The notes under the pieces are model-generated. The model saw only the letters and a list, made by a program, of their open reading frames with translations. It made no database searches and was not told where the DNA came from. From the NCBI GenBank assembly GCA_025057155.1, contig JANWYD010000005.1, forward strand, positions 153,858-217,857: a stretch of DNA of 64,000 nt, in the 5' to 3' direction. Of the stretch, positions 9,691-18,169 are shown in pieces. The position numbers and the translations under genes are program-made. Origin of the DNA: Chloroflexaceae bacterium. Its GTDB lineage: Bacteria > Chloroflexota > Chloroflexia > Chloroflexales > Chloroflexaceae. The number at the start of each line of letters is the position of its first letter. Within the stretch, counting starts at the first letter, position 1.

Positions 9691-10845
9691 TTAGCGACGC
9701 CCGAAGCGCGAGACGGCCAGGCCGACCACGCCCACGGCGATGGCAATCAGCACAATGCCCACGATGCCCCAGAGGGTTGAGGTTAGCACGGTGATGCGAT
9801 AATCAATCGAGGAACTGCGTCCTTCCTCGGGGCGAGCGCTGAAGCTGACCACGTAGTCGCCAGCGACGGCCTTATCCGCCGGGCGCACGCTGACGGTGAC
9901 CTCCTGCTCCGCCCCGGCGCCCAGTTCGGCAATGGTCGCCGGCTGGAACTCCACCGTCCATCCCGAAGGAGGTGTGCCGCTCAAGGTGATGTTGCGGGCA
10001 GGAGCGGCGCCCGTATTCCGCACCAGCAGCGTGTAGGTCGCGGTCTGGCCGATGGTGGCCTGGCCGGAGAGCCGCCCGTCGGGCGTGGTCAGGTTTACCT
10101 GAGGCTGGCCAACCACCTCGGCGGTCAGCGTCACTTCGGCGCGCACGTCGCCGCTCTCAGCTTTGATGTAGATCGGGAACGAGCCCAGTTCAACCCCTTC
10201 GGGCGCTTCCACTTCGACGCTGATGCTCTCCGAGCCGTTGGCGCGCACCGGCAGACTGGTCACCTCCTGGCCAGCAGCGCGGAAGCGCACGAACCATCCT
10301 GACGGCGCTTCGGCAATCAGGTTAGCGGTCAGGTCGGTGTCGCCTTCGTTACGCAGGGTGGTGTTGAAGCGGAAGGTGCTGTCAGGGGCTCCACGGACGC
10401 TGGGAAGGTCCACGTCGAACACCAGGCTTGGCGGGAGTTGCTCCTTGACAGTGATTTGCAGTTGCAGGGTTGCACTCTCGCCGTTACCCTCGGCGAGGAC
10501 GCTGAGGCGGTACTCGCCCGGGGCGACATTGTCGGCCGGCTCCACGCGCAGGTCTACACGGGTATCTTCATCGGGCAAAATATAGGCCGCCTCGATGACC
10601 CGGCCATCGCCACGGAGGGTGGCCGTCCAGCCGTCGGGCAGGTCGCGTATGCTGAGACGGGCAACCTGTGGCGTGGAAGCGCGCAGAATCAGGGGAAAGT
10701 TGATATCCTCGCCTTTCGCTACCTGTTGCGCCGGAAAGCGGGTAACGAGCGTGAGCCCTCCCTGGGCCAGGGCCGCCGGCGCAGACGGCAGCAGAAGCGT
10801 CAGAAGACTAAGCAGAACCAGGGCGGTCAGCACAAAACGTCGCAT
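9691..10845 (-). CDS. secreted membrane-anchored NEW3-domain protein (COG1470-like)
   Basis: The ATG at 10845 follows AAGGAG at good spacing and begins a clear signal peptide (MRRFVLTALVLLSLLTLLLP...ALA). The mature part has about three immunoglobulin-like NEW3 repeats, seen as recurring LPDGWTATL, APSGWFVRF and PPSGWTVEF motifs spaced by about 100 residues. A C-terminal transmembrane helix (GIVGIVLIAIAVGVVGLAV) and short basic tail follow. Proteins of this kind often sit beside an ABC-2 exporter, as here, and are thought to be its extracytoplasmic partner. The frame continues upstream to 11001 but that part is not signal-like. Confidence 0.85.
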   Translation of the reverse strand: MRRFVLTALVLLSLLTLLLPSAPAALAQGGLTLVTRFPAQQVAKGEDINFPLILRASTPQVARLSIRDLPDGWTATLRGDGRVIEAAYILPDEDTRVDLRVEPADNVAPGEYRLSVLAEGNGESATLQLQITVKEQLPPSLVFDVDLPSVRGAPDSTFRFNTTLRNEGDTDLTANLIAEAPSGWFVRFRAAGQEVTSLPVRANGSESISVEVEAPEGVELGSFPIYIKAESGDVRAEVTLTAEVVGQPQVNLTTPDGRLSGQATIGQTATYTLLVRNTGAAPARNITLSGTPPSGWTVEFQPATIAELGAGAEQEVTVSVRPADKAVAGDYVVSFSARPEEGRSSSIDYRITVLTSTLWGIVGIVLIAIAVGVVGLAVSRFGRR

Positions 10846-11142
10846 TGCCAGGCTCCTTGGATGAATGTGAATCTGCAAGATGCCACCAGTAGGCGTATAC
10901 GCAGACAGTATAAGACCATAATTAGCGCAGTATAAGAGGAAGATTAGAGTATTGTCGAACGTCGGGATCGCCGGCCGCGCTGGAGCAACCTGTGCGCGCA
11001 AGCCGGAGAGATACGAGGCTTAACATTTTCTTAACCTCTGTCATGACACTGTAATCTGCGAAACTTGTACGGATGGGCGATGCACGGGTAGCATTCATAG
11101 CATGGATCAGTTGTCAAACTGGAGTTAGCAACCCTGAACTGA
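10846..11142. promoter_or_regulatory. divergent intergenic region upstream of the NEW3 and HEAT-repeat genes
   Basis: No gene. It is AT-richer than its surroundings. On the minus strand a TCGACA/TATACT-like pair (near 10933-10962) and a CGTATACG palindrome (near 10894-10901) lie upstream of the NEW3 gene. No strong plus-strand promoter is visible. The sequence from 11143 on is a MITE-like repeat. Confidence 0.35.
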
Positions 11143-11281
11143 GTAGGCTGTGAACGAGGTTTTTCGCTAAACCCACCCCCTCCCCAACCCTCCCCCGCCG
11201 GGGGAGGGAGCCGGGCGCCTCCCTCCGACGGGGGGGTTGGGAGGGGGGCGGAAATGCCAGGAAACCCGGTTCACAGACTAC
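11143..11281. repeat. MITE-like element A, copy 1
   Basis: The outer inverted repeats are GTAGGCTGTGAAC (11143-11155) and GTTCACAGACTAC (11269-11281), extending inward with GGTTT/AAACC. The core holds inverted C- and G-runs (11170-11250). A degenerate copy lies in opposite orientation at 38886-39030. An in-frame ATG (11254) lies inside the element and would give a false start for the next gene. Confidence 0.75.
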
Positions 11282-11304
11282 CAAGCCTCACGGCAGGGAA
11301 TCCC

Positions 11305-14300
11305 GTGCTAACAAGTAAAACGTTCACCTTCCTTCTCGGCAAACGCGCCGCGCGGGTGCAACGCGCGGCGCTAGAGGCGTTTTTGGGGCGCGAGCCGGGC
11401 CTGCAGGCGCTGCCGGGGTTGCTCGACGCGCCTCTGGGGCTTGAACCGCTTCCTGACCCGGCGGCAATTCTTGCCGCACCGTCGCATCTGGCCATCTGCG
11501 GCCCGCCGGCATCAGGGCGCACGCTGGCGTTGCTTCAGGTCGCCGCGCGCTGGTGCGCGACGGGATCGGGCGCGCCAGTGGTCTATCTGTCGCTGTCTGA
11601 CGAGGATGCGCCCAATCTGCCGCCGCGGGCGATCCTTGCCGGCGCGTTCGAGCGCGCCGGGCTGCCCCCGGCGTTCGGCGCGCGTCCGGGGATTCTGCTG
11701 CTGGACGACTGGGAAACGCTGCCGACCGATCGCCGGCTTGCCTGGCGCGCGTTTCTGACCGCTACGGGGCGGGAGTGGCGCGCCCTGCGGCTGGTCGTCG
11801 TCCTGCCGGAGAGTGAGGAATGGACGGGTTTCCGCACCCTGGATGTGCCCGGCGATGTGGAGACGCAGGCGGCCTGGCTTCGTCACCTGCTGCCGGCGGA
11901 GGCGCCAGAACGCCTGCTCGCCGCGTTGCGCGCCGGAAGCGGCGGCGCGGCTATCCGTCTTGCCGATGTGGCCCTGCTGGCCCTGACCTTGCCGGATCAC
12001 GGGCTGCCGGCCTCGCGCGCGGAGCTGTACGCGCGGGCCTACGAGGCGCTTCGCCCGGCAGTGGAGCGCGGCGATCCCGACGATCCCGTCCCGCTCCCGG
12101 CGGTGGGCCGGGCGCTGCTCCGGCATTACCGAATGGCGCGGGCTTTTGCTGGCAGCGCCGAGATTGGCGGGCTGGCGAGCCTGCCGCCGATTGAGCGCAT
12201 CGCTGTGGCGCCGCTGGCGGCCGGGTTGCTGGGCACGCCGGCGCCGGTGCTGGCGGCCCTGTGGTCCACCAATGCCCCGTCGGGGGCAAGCCTGGATGCC
12301 GGTGTCGCCTGTCTCCTCGCCATGCCCGATCAGGCGCCTGAATGGGGCCTGCGGCTGGTCGAGCATCTGGCTCGACCGGAGGCAAGCGCCGAGGAACGGG
12401 CGGCCTTGCGGTCGCTGGCTCCCGTCCTGCCGCGTATCTTTGCCGCTTCGCCCGAGGTCGAGCGGGCCAGCGCGGCCCTGCGCGCCGCCGATGCCGCGCT
12501 GCCGCCTGTGGCGGGGCGCTGGCTGCCGCTGGTGGATGACGCTGACGCGCCTGCCGCCCTGCGCTGGGCCGCCGCGGATCTGCTGGCGCGCCACGGGCTG
12601 GAACGGGAATTGGCGACCGCGGTTCCCGAGGCGCCCGACTCGCCGGCGCTACAGATGCGGGCCTTTCTAGCGGCCACCGCTGTAGAAGGGGGCGTGGCGC
12701 TGCTGGCGACGCCGCCGCTGCGAGCGGGGGCTGTGGCCCTGCTCGGCGACGCCTCGATAGGCGAGCCCCGTCTGGCCGTCGCGCAGGCCATCCTTGCCGA
12801 TGCCTCCTCGCCCGACGATCTACGCGCCCTGGCCCTGATCGGCGACCGCGCCGCGCTCGAGCAGGCGCTGTGTTCGCCCGTGACCGTGTTGCGCCGGGCG
12901 GCGCTGGCCATCCTCCGCGAGGAGGATCCGGCGGTCGCGGCGCCGCTGCTGGCGCGAGCGCTCAAACATCCCGAGGCTACGGTGGCGACCTGCGGCGAGG
13001 CCCTCGACACTCTGGCAGCGCTCGAGCATCCCGGCGCAACGGCGCTGCTCATCCGCGCGCTCCTTGACGAGCAACTCGGTCTGGTGACACGGCTGCGGGC
13101 GCTGAGATTGCTCGCGTCTAGAGGGCGAGCCGGAATCCAGGTGCTTCGCCGGGCGCTGGAGGCCGGCCGGCTGCCGCTGGCGGTGCGGGCCGCTGCCGCC
13201 GCGCACCTGGGGCGTCTGGAGGATGACGGAGCGTTGCCGCTGCTGCGCAACCTGCTCGAAAGCGACGCTCCGCCCATGCTGCGCCACAGCGCGGCGGAGG
13301 CGATCGGCGCTCTGGGGCGGCGCGCCGAACTGGCCGATCAGGCGGCTGCCGCGTTGATCACCGGCCTGCGCCGGGCAGGGGTGAACGCGGCCCTGATGGT
13401 CGCCATCGCACGCGGGTTGGGGCGCAGTGGCGCCAACGCCGCGCTGCCGCCGTTGCGTTCGCTGCTGGGGCTGGCACTGGCCGATGTGCTGCGCGCGGCC
13501 TGGGAGCGGCGCGTCCCTGAGCTGGCCAGCCTGCCCGCGCGCGCCTGGCTCGCTCTGGCCCTGTCCGCCGAAACGCGGGTGGCGCTCATAGACGCTCTGG
13601 CGCAAGGGGAGACCCTCGCCGACCAGCCTTCCAGCCTGGCCGAGTGCTGCGCCCGGCAGGCCGAACGGATCGCCGAGGCGGCGGCGCTGGCGCTTGGCGA
13701 CCTGGCCCGCGCGCGCCCGGATCTCCAACCCGCGGTGCGCATCACCCTGCGCCGAACGGCCGCCGCCGATACTCGACCTGCCGTGATACGCGCCGCCCTT
13801 GACAGCCTGGCTTCCTGTAGCGACCCGGCGGAGGAGCTGGAGGCGCTGCTTGATGACGCGGCGGTCTCGTTACCGTCTCAATGGCTGGCGTTGGAGCGTC
13901 TGGGCCGGCTGGCGCCCGCGCGCGAGGCGCTCACCCGCCGGTTGAATGGTGGCGATCCCTTCCTGCGGGCGGCGATGGTGACGCTCCTGGCCGCGCAGGG
14001 TCACGAGGCCGCCCTGCCGGCCATGCGCCGCCTGGCGCGTGACCCCGCGGGCGACCCGCACCTGCGGCGCGCTGCCATCGCCGCCCTGGGACGCTTTCCT
14101 CCTGCCGAGGTGAGCGCGACCCTGGTTACGCTCGCCGCCGATGAGAGTGTTCCTGCCGACCTTCGCGCGCTGGCGGCGGCTACGTTGCCGGCCACCCTCT
14201 CGACCGACGAACGGGCGGCCCTGTACCGCGCGCTGCGCGTCGCGCGGCAGCCGGAGGAGGTGGAGGCGGCGCTGGCGCGGGCGCTGGCGCGGGCCGGCGA

Positions 14301-14997
14301 GCGCGAGGCGCTGCCGGTTCTACTACGGCTCGCGCGCAGCGAAAGCGGGGCCGCCGCCAGCGCCAGTCTCGAGGCCCTGGCCGAGGTTGGCGACGACAGC
14401 GTCGAGCCGGTGCTGGTGGCGGTGAGCCAGAGCCACCTGGCGGCCCCGGCGGTGCGCCTGGCCGCCGTCGCTGCGCTGCTGCGCCTGTGTGGCCCGGCGC
14501 ATCTGACCCTGCTTCGCGAATACCTGACCAGCGCGTCTACACCCCTGCGCATACGCGCCTACGCTGTCCTCGCCGCCGCCTGTCCTGACGATCCGCGGCT
14601 CGGCGAGCCGCTGACCGACCCTGCCGCTCCGCTCGCGCTTCGGCTCCAGGCGCTGGAGCACCTTGCCGCCCGCGATCCCGCCGCGCCCGCGCTAGAAGCC
14701 GTCCTGACCCGTCCCGACGAAGAGCCGCAGATCCGTCTGGCCGCCGCCAGGGCCCTGATGCGCGGCGGGCCAACCGCCCCGGCGGCGCTTGCCGCCGCCC
14801 TCGCGGATGCTCCCGATCAGCCGCCGGCCCCCCCTCTGTTGCGCCGGCGCTGTATCGAAGCCCTGGCTACGCTGGCCCAGGGCAACAACGCCGCCGCGTC
14901 AGCGGCCCTGGAGCGCCTGAACGCCCTGGCCGAAACGCCAGACCAGCCGGAAGCGCAACACTGGGCGGGTGAGGCGTTGTGGCATTTTGGATTTTAG
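11305..14997 (+). CDS. large HEAT-repeat protein with N-terminal degenerate P-loop NTPase domain
   Basis: I place the start at GTG 11305, preceded by AGGGA. An in-frame ATG at 11254 lies inside a mobile repeat. The product has about 1230 residues. The N-terminal domain has GPPASGRT (residues 66-73) where a Walker A lysine would be expected, and GILLLDDWE as a Walker B-like strand, resembling STAND/NACHT-type NTPases. From about residue 330 to the end it is alpha-helical HEAT/PBS-type repeats (recurring LRRAAIAALGR, VRLAAVAALLRL, LRLQALEHLAARD). HEAT scaffolds bind proteins; the partner is unknown. The final residues and stop are encoded by an (ATTTTGG) tract. A two-component regulator follows downstream. 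Confidence 0.8.
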   Translation: MLTSKTFTFLLGKRAARVQRAALEAFLGREPGLQALPGLLDAPLGLEPLPDPAAILAAPSHLAICGPPASGRTLALLQVAARWCATGSGAPVVYLSLSDEDAPNLPPRAILAGAFERAGLPPAFGARPGILLLDDWETLPTDRRLAWRAFLTATGREWRALRLVVVLPESEEWTGFRTLDVPGDVETQAAWLRHLLPAEAPERLLAALRAGSGGAAIRLADVALLALTLPDHGLPASRAELYARAYEALRPAVERGDPDDPVPLPAVGRALLRHYRMARAFAGSAEIGGLASLPPIERIAVAPLAAGLLGTPAPVLAALWSTNAPSGASLDAGVACLLAMPDQAPEWGLRLVEHLARPEASAEERAALRSLAPVLPRIFAASPEVERASAALRAADAALPPVAGRWLPLVDDADAPAALRWAAADLLARHGLERELATAVPEAPDSPALQMRAFLAATAVEGGVALLATPPLRAGAVALLGDASIGEPRLAVAQAILADASSPDDLRALALIGDRAALEQALCSPVTVLRRAALAILREEDPAVAAPLLARALKHPEATVATCGEALDTLAALEHPGATALLIRALLDEQLGLVTRLRALRLLASRGRAGIQVLRRALEAGRLPLAVRAAAAAHLGRLEDDGALPLLRNLLESDAPPMLRHSAAEAIGALGRRAELADQAAAALITGLRRAGVNAALMVAIARGLGRSGANAALPPLRSLLGLALADVLRAAWERRVPELASLPARAWLALALSAETRVALIDALAQGETLADQPSSLAECCARQAERIAEAAALALGDLARARPDLQPAVRITLRRTAAADTRPAVIRAALDSLASCSDPAEELEALLDDAAVSLPSQWLALERLGRLAPAREALTRRLNGGDPFLRAAMVTLLAAQGHEAALPAMRRLARDPAGDPHLRRAAIAALGRFPPAEVSATLVTLAADESVPADLRALAAATLPATLSTDERAALYRALRVARQPEEVEAALARALARAGEREALPVLLRLARSESGAAASASLEALAEVGDDSVEPVLVAVSQSHLAAPAVRLAAVAALLRLCGPAHLTLLREYLTSASTPLRIRAYAVLAAACPDDPRLGEPLTDPAAPLALRLQALEHLAARDPAAPALEAVLTRPDEEPQIRLAAARALMRGGPTAPAALAAALADAPDQPPAPPLLRRRCIEALATLAQGNNAAASAALERLNALAETPDQPEAQHWAGEALWHFGF

Positions 14998-15014
14998 ATT
15001 TTGGATTTTGGATT
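14984..15014. repeat. (ATTTTGG)n heptamer tract, locus 1
   Basis: About four tandem ATTTTGG/ATTTTAG units. The tract encodes the last residues (HFGF) and the stop codon of the HEAT protein. Downstream (15022-15075) there is sequence resembling that after the tract at 24624-24667 (shared TTCAACAGGAA). Confidence 0.85.
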
Positions 15015-15144
15015 GATTTGCGTAGTGTCGCGGTGAGATCTGGGGATGATGCGGATGTAGTCTGTTCAACAGGAACCGGTACTGTTCGGGCTGGTGGAAC
15101 TGGAAGGTCTGCAAGAGCTTCGCCTCAGGCGGGAGAGAACCGGC

Positions 15145-15320
15145 TCTCAGGTGTAAGGGTTTTTTGGGCGAGCAGGGGTTTTCGGCATTCCAATGCGCTT
15201 ACGGTCCTCACCCCCCCCCGCCGCCCGCGACCGCGAGGCGGGGTGGGTGGAGTCGGACGTCCCAATGCCCCGGATGGCGCATGCGACGCGAGCATGCGCC
15301 GGAAAACCCTACATCTGAGA
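15145..15320. repeat. MITE-like element B, copy 1
   Basis: Ends in TCTCAGGTGTAAGGGTTTT and, inverted at the other end, TCTCAGATGTAGGGTTTTCC. The core contains GGGGTTTTCGGCATTCCAAT, a C/G-rich hairpin and CCCAATGCCCCGGATGG. The reverse complement recurs at 41837-42006. It lies about 100 bp upstream of a response regulator gene, as does the other copy. The whole gap 14998-15422 has no gene besides these repeats. Confidence 0.8.
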
Positions 15321-15422
15321 AGAGAGAACCGGAGGCCTCGCTCCGGCGAGGGGAGGCCGAGAGGGAAGCAGAACCCTGCGAGCGGCGACGTGTCTGCAAA
15401 ATCAGCGTCCAGGGAGGGCATC

Positions 15423-16238
15423 GTGGCAACTCGCATTCTGGTGATTGACGATGAACCGGTGATCTGCCGGTTGATCGAATACCAGCTTGGCAGCGCGGGC
15501 TACCGAGTCATGGCGTGCCAGCGCGCGCACGACGCGCTGCTGTTGATTGCCAACGAGGCCCCGGACCTGATCCTGCTCGATGTTATGATGCCGGGGATCA
15601 GCGGCTGGGATCTGTGCCGCCAGATCCGCGCCAGTTCGACGGTGCCGATCATCATGCTGACGGCGAAACACGGCGATGAGGACATCGTCACCGGACTGAC
15701 GAGCGGCGCCGACGACTATGTAGGCAAACCGTTCAGCGCCGCTGCGCTGATCGCGCGCATCGAGGCGGTGCTGCGGCGCAGCCGGAGCGCCAACGGTCAG
15801 CGCCGGCCAACGCCGGCCCCCATAGAGCCAGCAGCGGCGCCCGCGGCGGAAACTCCTGCGCCAGGGGTCGCTTCCTCTCTCGCTGACCGTCCGCGGGCGC
15901 GTGAAACCGAGCCTGTAGAAAACCGGCTGCCGCGCCTCGGCCCGCTGCTCGCCGAAGCGCGGCGCCAGCGGCGCCTCAGCCTGCACGATGCCGGTGAGGT
16001 CTGCGGCGTGCGTTGGGAGTTCCTCCAGGCCATTGAGCGAGAGCAATTCAGCTACGTGCCGCGCGACGAACTGCGTCACGCCCTGCGGACCTACAGCGCC
16101 ATGCTCGATGTTGATCTCAGCCCCTACCTGGGGCATGGCGGGCAACGGCGCCGTCGGATTCCGGGGGCGCTGCCGTTGACTGTCGGGGTGGTGGCGGTGC
16201 TGGCGATGGCGCTGGTGGTGGTGATTCTGATTCTGTGA
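15423..16238 (+). CDS. response regulator fused to RodZ-like HTH and C-terminal transmembrane anchor
   Basis: The GTG at 15423 follows AGGGAGG and opens directly into the receiver. The 271-residue protein has a complete receiver: acidic pair D9-D10, phospho-acceptor D53 in LLDVMMPG, T80 and K102 (GKPF). A Pro/Ala-rich linker (about 120-160) leads to an HTH_25/RodZ-like domain (LGPLLAEARRQRRLSLHDAG, then FLQAIEREQFSYVP). One transmembrane helix ends the protein (LPLTVGVVAVLAMALVVVIL). Receivers are normally cytosolic; joining one to a membrane-tethered HTH suggests phosphorylation-controlled cell-shape or DNA-membrane binding. No cognate kinase is adjacent; the nearest is at 18170-20197. Confidence 0.88.
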   Translation: MATRILVIDDEPVICRLIEYQLGSAGYRVMACQRAHDALLLIANEAPDLILLDVMMPGISGWDLCRQIRASSTVPIIMLTAKHGDEDIVTGLTSGADDYVGKPFSAAALIARIEAVLRRSRSANGQRRPTPAPIEPAAAPAAETPAPGVASSLADRPRARETEPVENRLPRLGPLLAEARRQRRLSLHDAGEVCGVRWEFLQAIEREQFSYVPRDELRHALRTYSAMLDVDLSPYLGHGGQRRRRIPGALPLTVGVVAVLAMALVVVILIL

Positions 16239-16247
16239 AACGAAAGG

Positions 16248-16311
16248 GAGCCGGCCCGCCGGACCGGCTCTACGCGTGCTATGGGTGGGGAGCCGGCCCG
16301 GCGGGCCGGCT
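16248..16311. terminator. two consecutive hairpins between convergent genes
   Basis: Hairpin one is GAGCCGG...CCGGCTC (16248-16270). Hairpin two is AGCCGGCCC-GGC-GGGCCGGCT (16291-16311), followed by TTACTTTTC on the plus strand. Both are AGCCGG-type palindromes and sit between two convergent stop codons, a typical bidirectional terminator. Confidence 0.7.
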
Positions 16312-17361
16312 TTACTTTTCATTACGGGCGTGCATCCAATCCAGGATGGCAGGCCACACCTCCTGATGGGCGCGGCGCCCAACCAGCATGCCCAGGTGTT
16401 GCAGCACCACCCCCACATCGCCCTCGTACCACAGCACACGGGTGTCGCGGCTTCCCACGGCGGAGTGAAATGGCAAGACCGATTCGGGCGGGATGATCGC
16501 CGAATGCCGTTCGATGACGCTAATGAGCGGCACGGTAATCGCCGCCGGCGCTGCCAGGCGCCCGCCGACGCTGAGCGTCCCCTCGATGAAACGGTTTTCA
16601 CGGTACAGCAACTCCACCATCTCCTCGAAGAGCCGCCGGGGCAGGGGTTGCTCATCGAGGGTCCAGCGCATGACCCGCAGGTGGGTGTTCAGGGCCTGGG
16701 GGTCGGCAAGGCTGTACCACCAGTCCGTCAGGCGTTCGCCCTCGAAGGTGGCGGGCGCGGCCAGGATGCTTACGGTGTTCAGAAATGTACCTGGCACATT
16801 CGCAGGCAGCAGGGCGGTAAGGGTCTCGGTGCGCGGGGCGCGGGCCACCACCGGGCCAAAGGCGCCCGTGCCGGGGCCAAAGCATAGCGGTGCGCTGAGC
16901 AGCACCAGACCCTTGAGCCGTTCAGGGTAGAGGGCCGCGTAGATCGCCGCCAGCACGCCGCCGAGGGAGTGACCGGCCACAAAGGTCGCCGGTTCGCCGG
17001 TCTCGGCGGCGATGGCTTCCTGACAGGCCAGCAGGTACTCCGCGGCATATTCTGCCAGCCCCAGATGGTAATCCTCTGTGTCAGGGCGTTCCCAGCGGAT
17101 CAGGTAGGGGCGAATGCCGCGCCGGAGACAGTGTCGGATGACACTGACCGAGGGCGCGAGGTCCCACAGGTAGGCGCGTTTGATCGGTGCGGGGACGATC
17201 AGCAAAACCGGCCCCGAGGCGTCGGCTTCAGCATAGGCGTTGAGGGTCAGGAGTCGCGTTGAAAACACCGCCCGCGACGGCGTTTCAATAGGCGCAAGCC
17301 CCGCCATATCGAACCAGTGCCCGCGCGCGCGCCGCAGGCGATCAAGCTGATCGTAGATCAT
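16312..17361 (-). CDS. alpha/beta hydrolase resembling class III PHA synthase (PhaC-like)
   Basis: A 349-residue protein starting MIYDQLDRLRRARGHW, with AAGGGG-like purines upstream. The layout follows PhaC-type hydrolases: PVLLIVPAPIKRAYLWDLAP, RGIRPYLIRWERPDTEDYHL, and the nucleophile elbow GHSLGG near residue 147. True PHA synthases carry Cys in GxCxGG; here it is Ser, so polymerase activity is doubtful and a lipase, esterase or depolymerase role is likelier. No phaE, phaR or phasin gene is nearby. A longer frame upstream (to 17427) lacks family similarity. Confidence 0.75.
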   Translation of the reverse strand: MIYDQLDRLRRARGHWFDMAGLAPIETPSRAVFSTRLLTLNAYAEADASGPVLLIVPAPIKRAYLWDLAPSVSVIRHCLRRGIRPYLIRWERPDTEDYHLGLAEYAAEYLLACQEAIAAETGEPATFVAGHSLGGVLAAIYAALYPERLKGLVLLSAPLCFGPGTGAFGPVVARAPRTETLTALLPANVPGTFLNTVSILAAPATFEGERLTDWWYSLADPQALNTHLRVMRWTLDEQPLPRRLFEEMVELLYRENRFIEGTLSVGGRLAAPAAITVPLISVIERHSAIIPPESVLPFHSAVGSRDTRVLWYEGDVGVVLQHLGMLVGRRAHQEVWPAILDWMHARNEK

Positions 17362-17498
17362 CGCGGTGCACCCCTTCAGGTTGCGCCAGGCGCCTGCATG
17401 AAGGCGAAAGGTACAGCTTTTCTGCAAGCGCGCCGGGGAGTCTACTCTCCATCCCGATCCTGCTCTGGCCTTCCGGGAAGCCTCTGCGAGCCAACCTC

Positions 17499-17527
17499 AG
17501 TATACCTTTCCAGTTAGAAATGGGCAA
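17499..17527 (-). promoter_or_regulatory. promoter of the PhaC-like gene
   Basis: On the minus strand TTGCCC (17522-17527), 17 bases, then TATACT (17499-17504). It lies 138 bases upstream of the start codon. The rest of the gap 17362-17712 holds no gene. Confidence 0.55.
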
Positions 17528-17712
17528 ACGTGGGATCGAGGCACTCATATCCCCCAGATGCACTCCTATGGATGCGCTCGAAACCGCCTCCCGGCAAATA
17601 TCGTGATAGTTTTCACGTAAATTGCCGCGCCAATTCCGCTATACTGCATGAAAGGGTTTATCACTACGATCAGGTCCGTTCCCCTGGCCTGATAGTCTAG
17701 CGGAGTCTGACG

Positions 17713-18063
17713 ATGAACATCACCATGTGGGCCGGGATCTTGCTGCTGGTCCTCGGCACGGCCGGCGTGGTGGCAACGGCTGCGCCAACATCGGCGATCC
17801 CGATCCTCTTCGGATTGGTCCTGATGGTCCTGGGTGCGCAGATGCGTCATCCAGCGCGCGCTCCGGTGGCGCGGCGGATCGCGGCGGGGGTTGGCGCTCT
17901 CGGCTTGCTTGCTACGGTGGCGAATATTCTGACGCGCCTCGCCTCGGGATCGTTTCAGCTTAACGCCGCCGTCTTCGCCAATGCCGCCATGGCTCTGATC
18001 TGCGCCCTGTTTCTGGGGTTGCTGATCTGGGAGCAACAACAGGGACGCCGCCGGTGGCCGTAG
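17713..18063 (+). CDS. small four-helix membrane protein of unknown function
   Basis: A 116-residue protein with about four hydrophobic helices (WAGILLLVLGTAGVVATA, IPILFGLVLMVLG, IAAGVGALGLLATVANI, NAAMALICALFLGLLIW) and a basic tail. GGAG lies upstream of the ATG. A TATACT hexamer at 17639-17644 may be its -10 box, without a good -35. I recognise no family; it sits alone between a hydrolase and a sensor kinase. Confidence 0.7.
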   Translation: MNITMWAGILLLVLGTAGVVATAAPTSAIPILFGLVLMVLGAQMRHPARAPVARRIAAGVGALGLLATVANILTRLASGSFQLNAAVFANAAMALICALFLGLLIWEQQQGRRRWP

Positions 18064-18120
18064 GGTTGGGCGCCTCTCCGGCGCTACGCCTTCTTACAGG
18101 TGCACGCGCCAGGCGCCACC

Positions 18121-18163
18121 GTGGTACCGTGGTACGCGTGGGTACGGAGGTCTGGGCTATAAT
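18121..18163 (+). promoter_or_regulatory. -10 box and tandem repeats upstream of a leaderless kinase gene
   Basis: TATAAT (18158-18163) ends 6 bases before the ATG at 18170, so the transcript would start at or next to the start codon. In place of a -35 there are tandem repeats: GTGGTAC (18121-18127 and 18129-18135) and GTGGGTAC (18138-18145), which look like an activator site. Confidence 0.6.
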
Positions 18164-18169
18164 CGTGGC

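Noticed and set aside
16312..17361. Naming the hydrolase phaC
   Set aside because: The catalytic Cys of PHA synthases is replaced by Ser and partner genes are absent.
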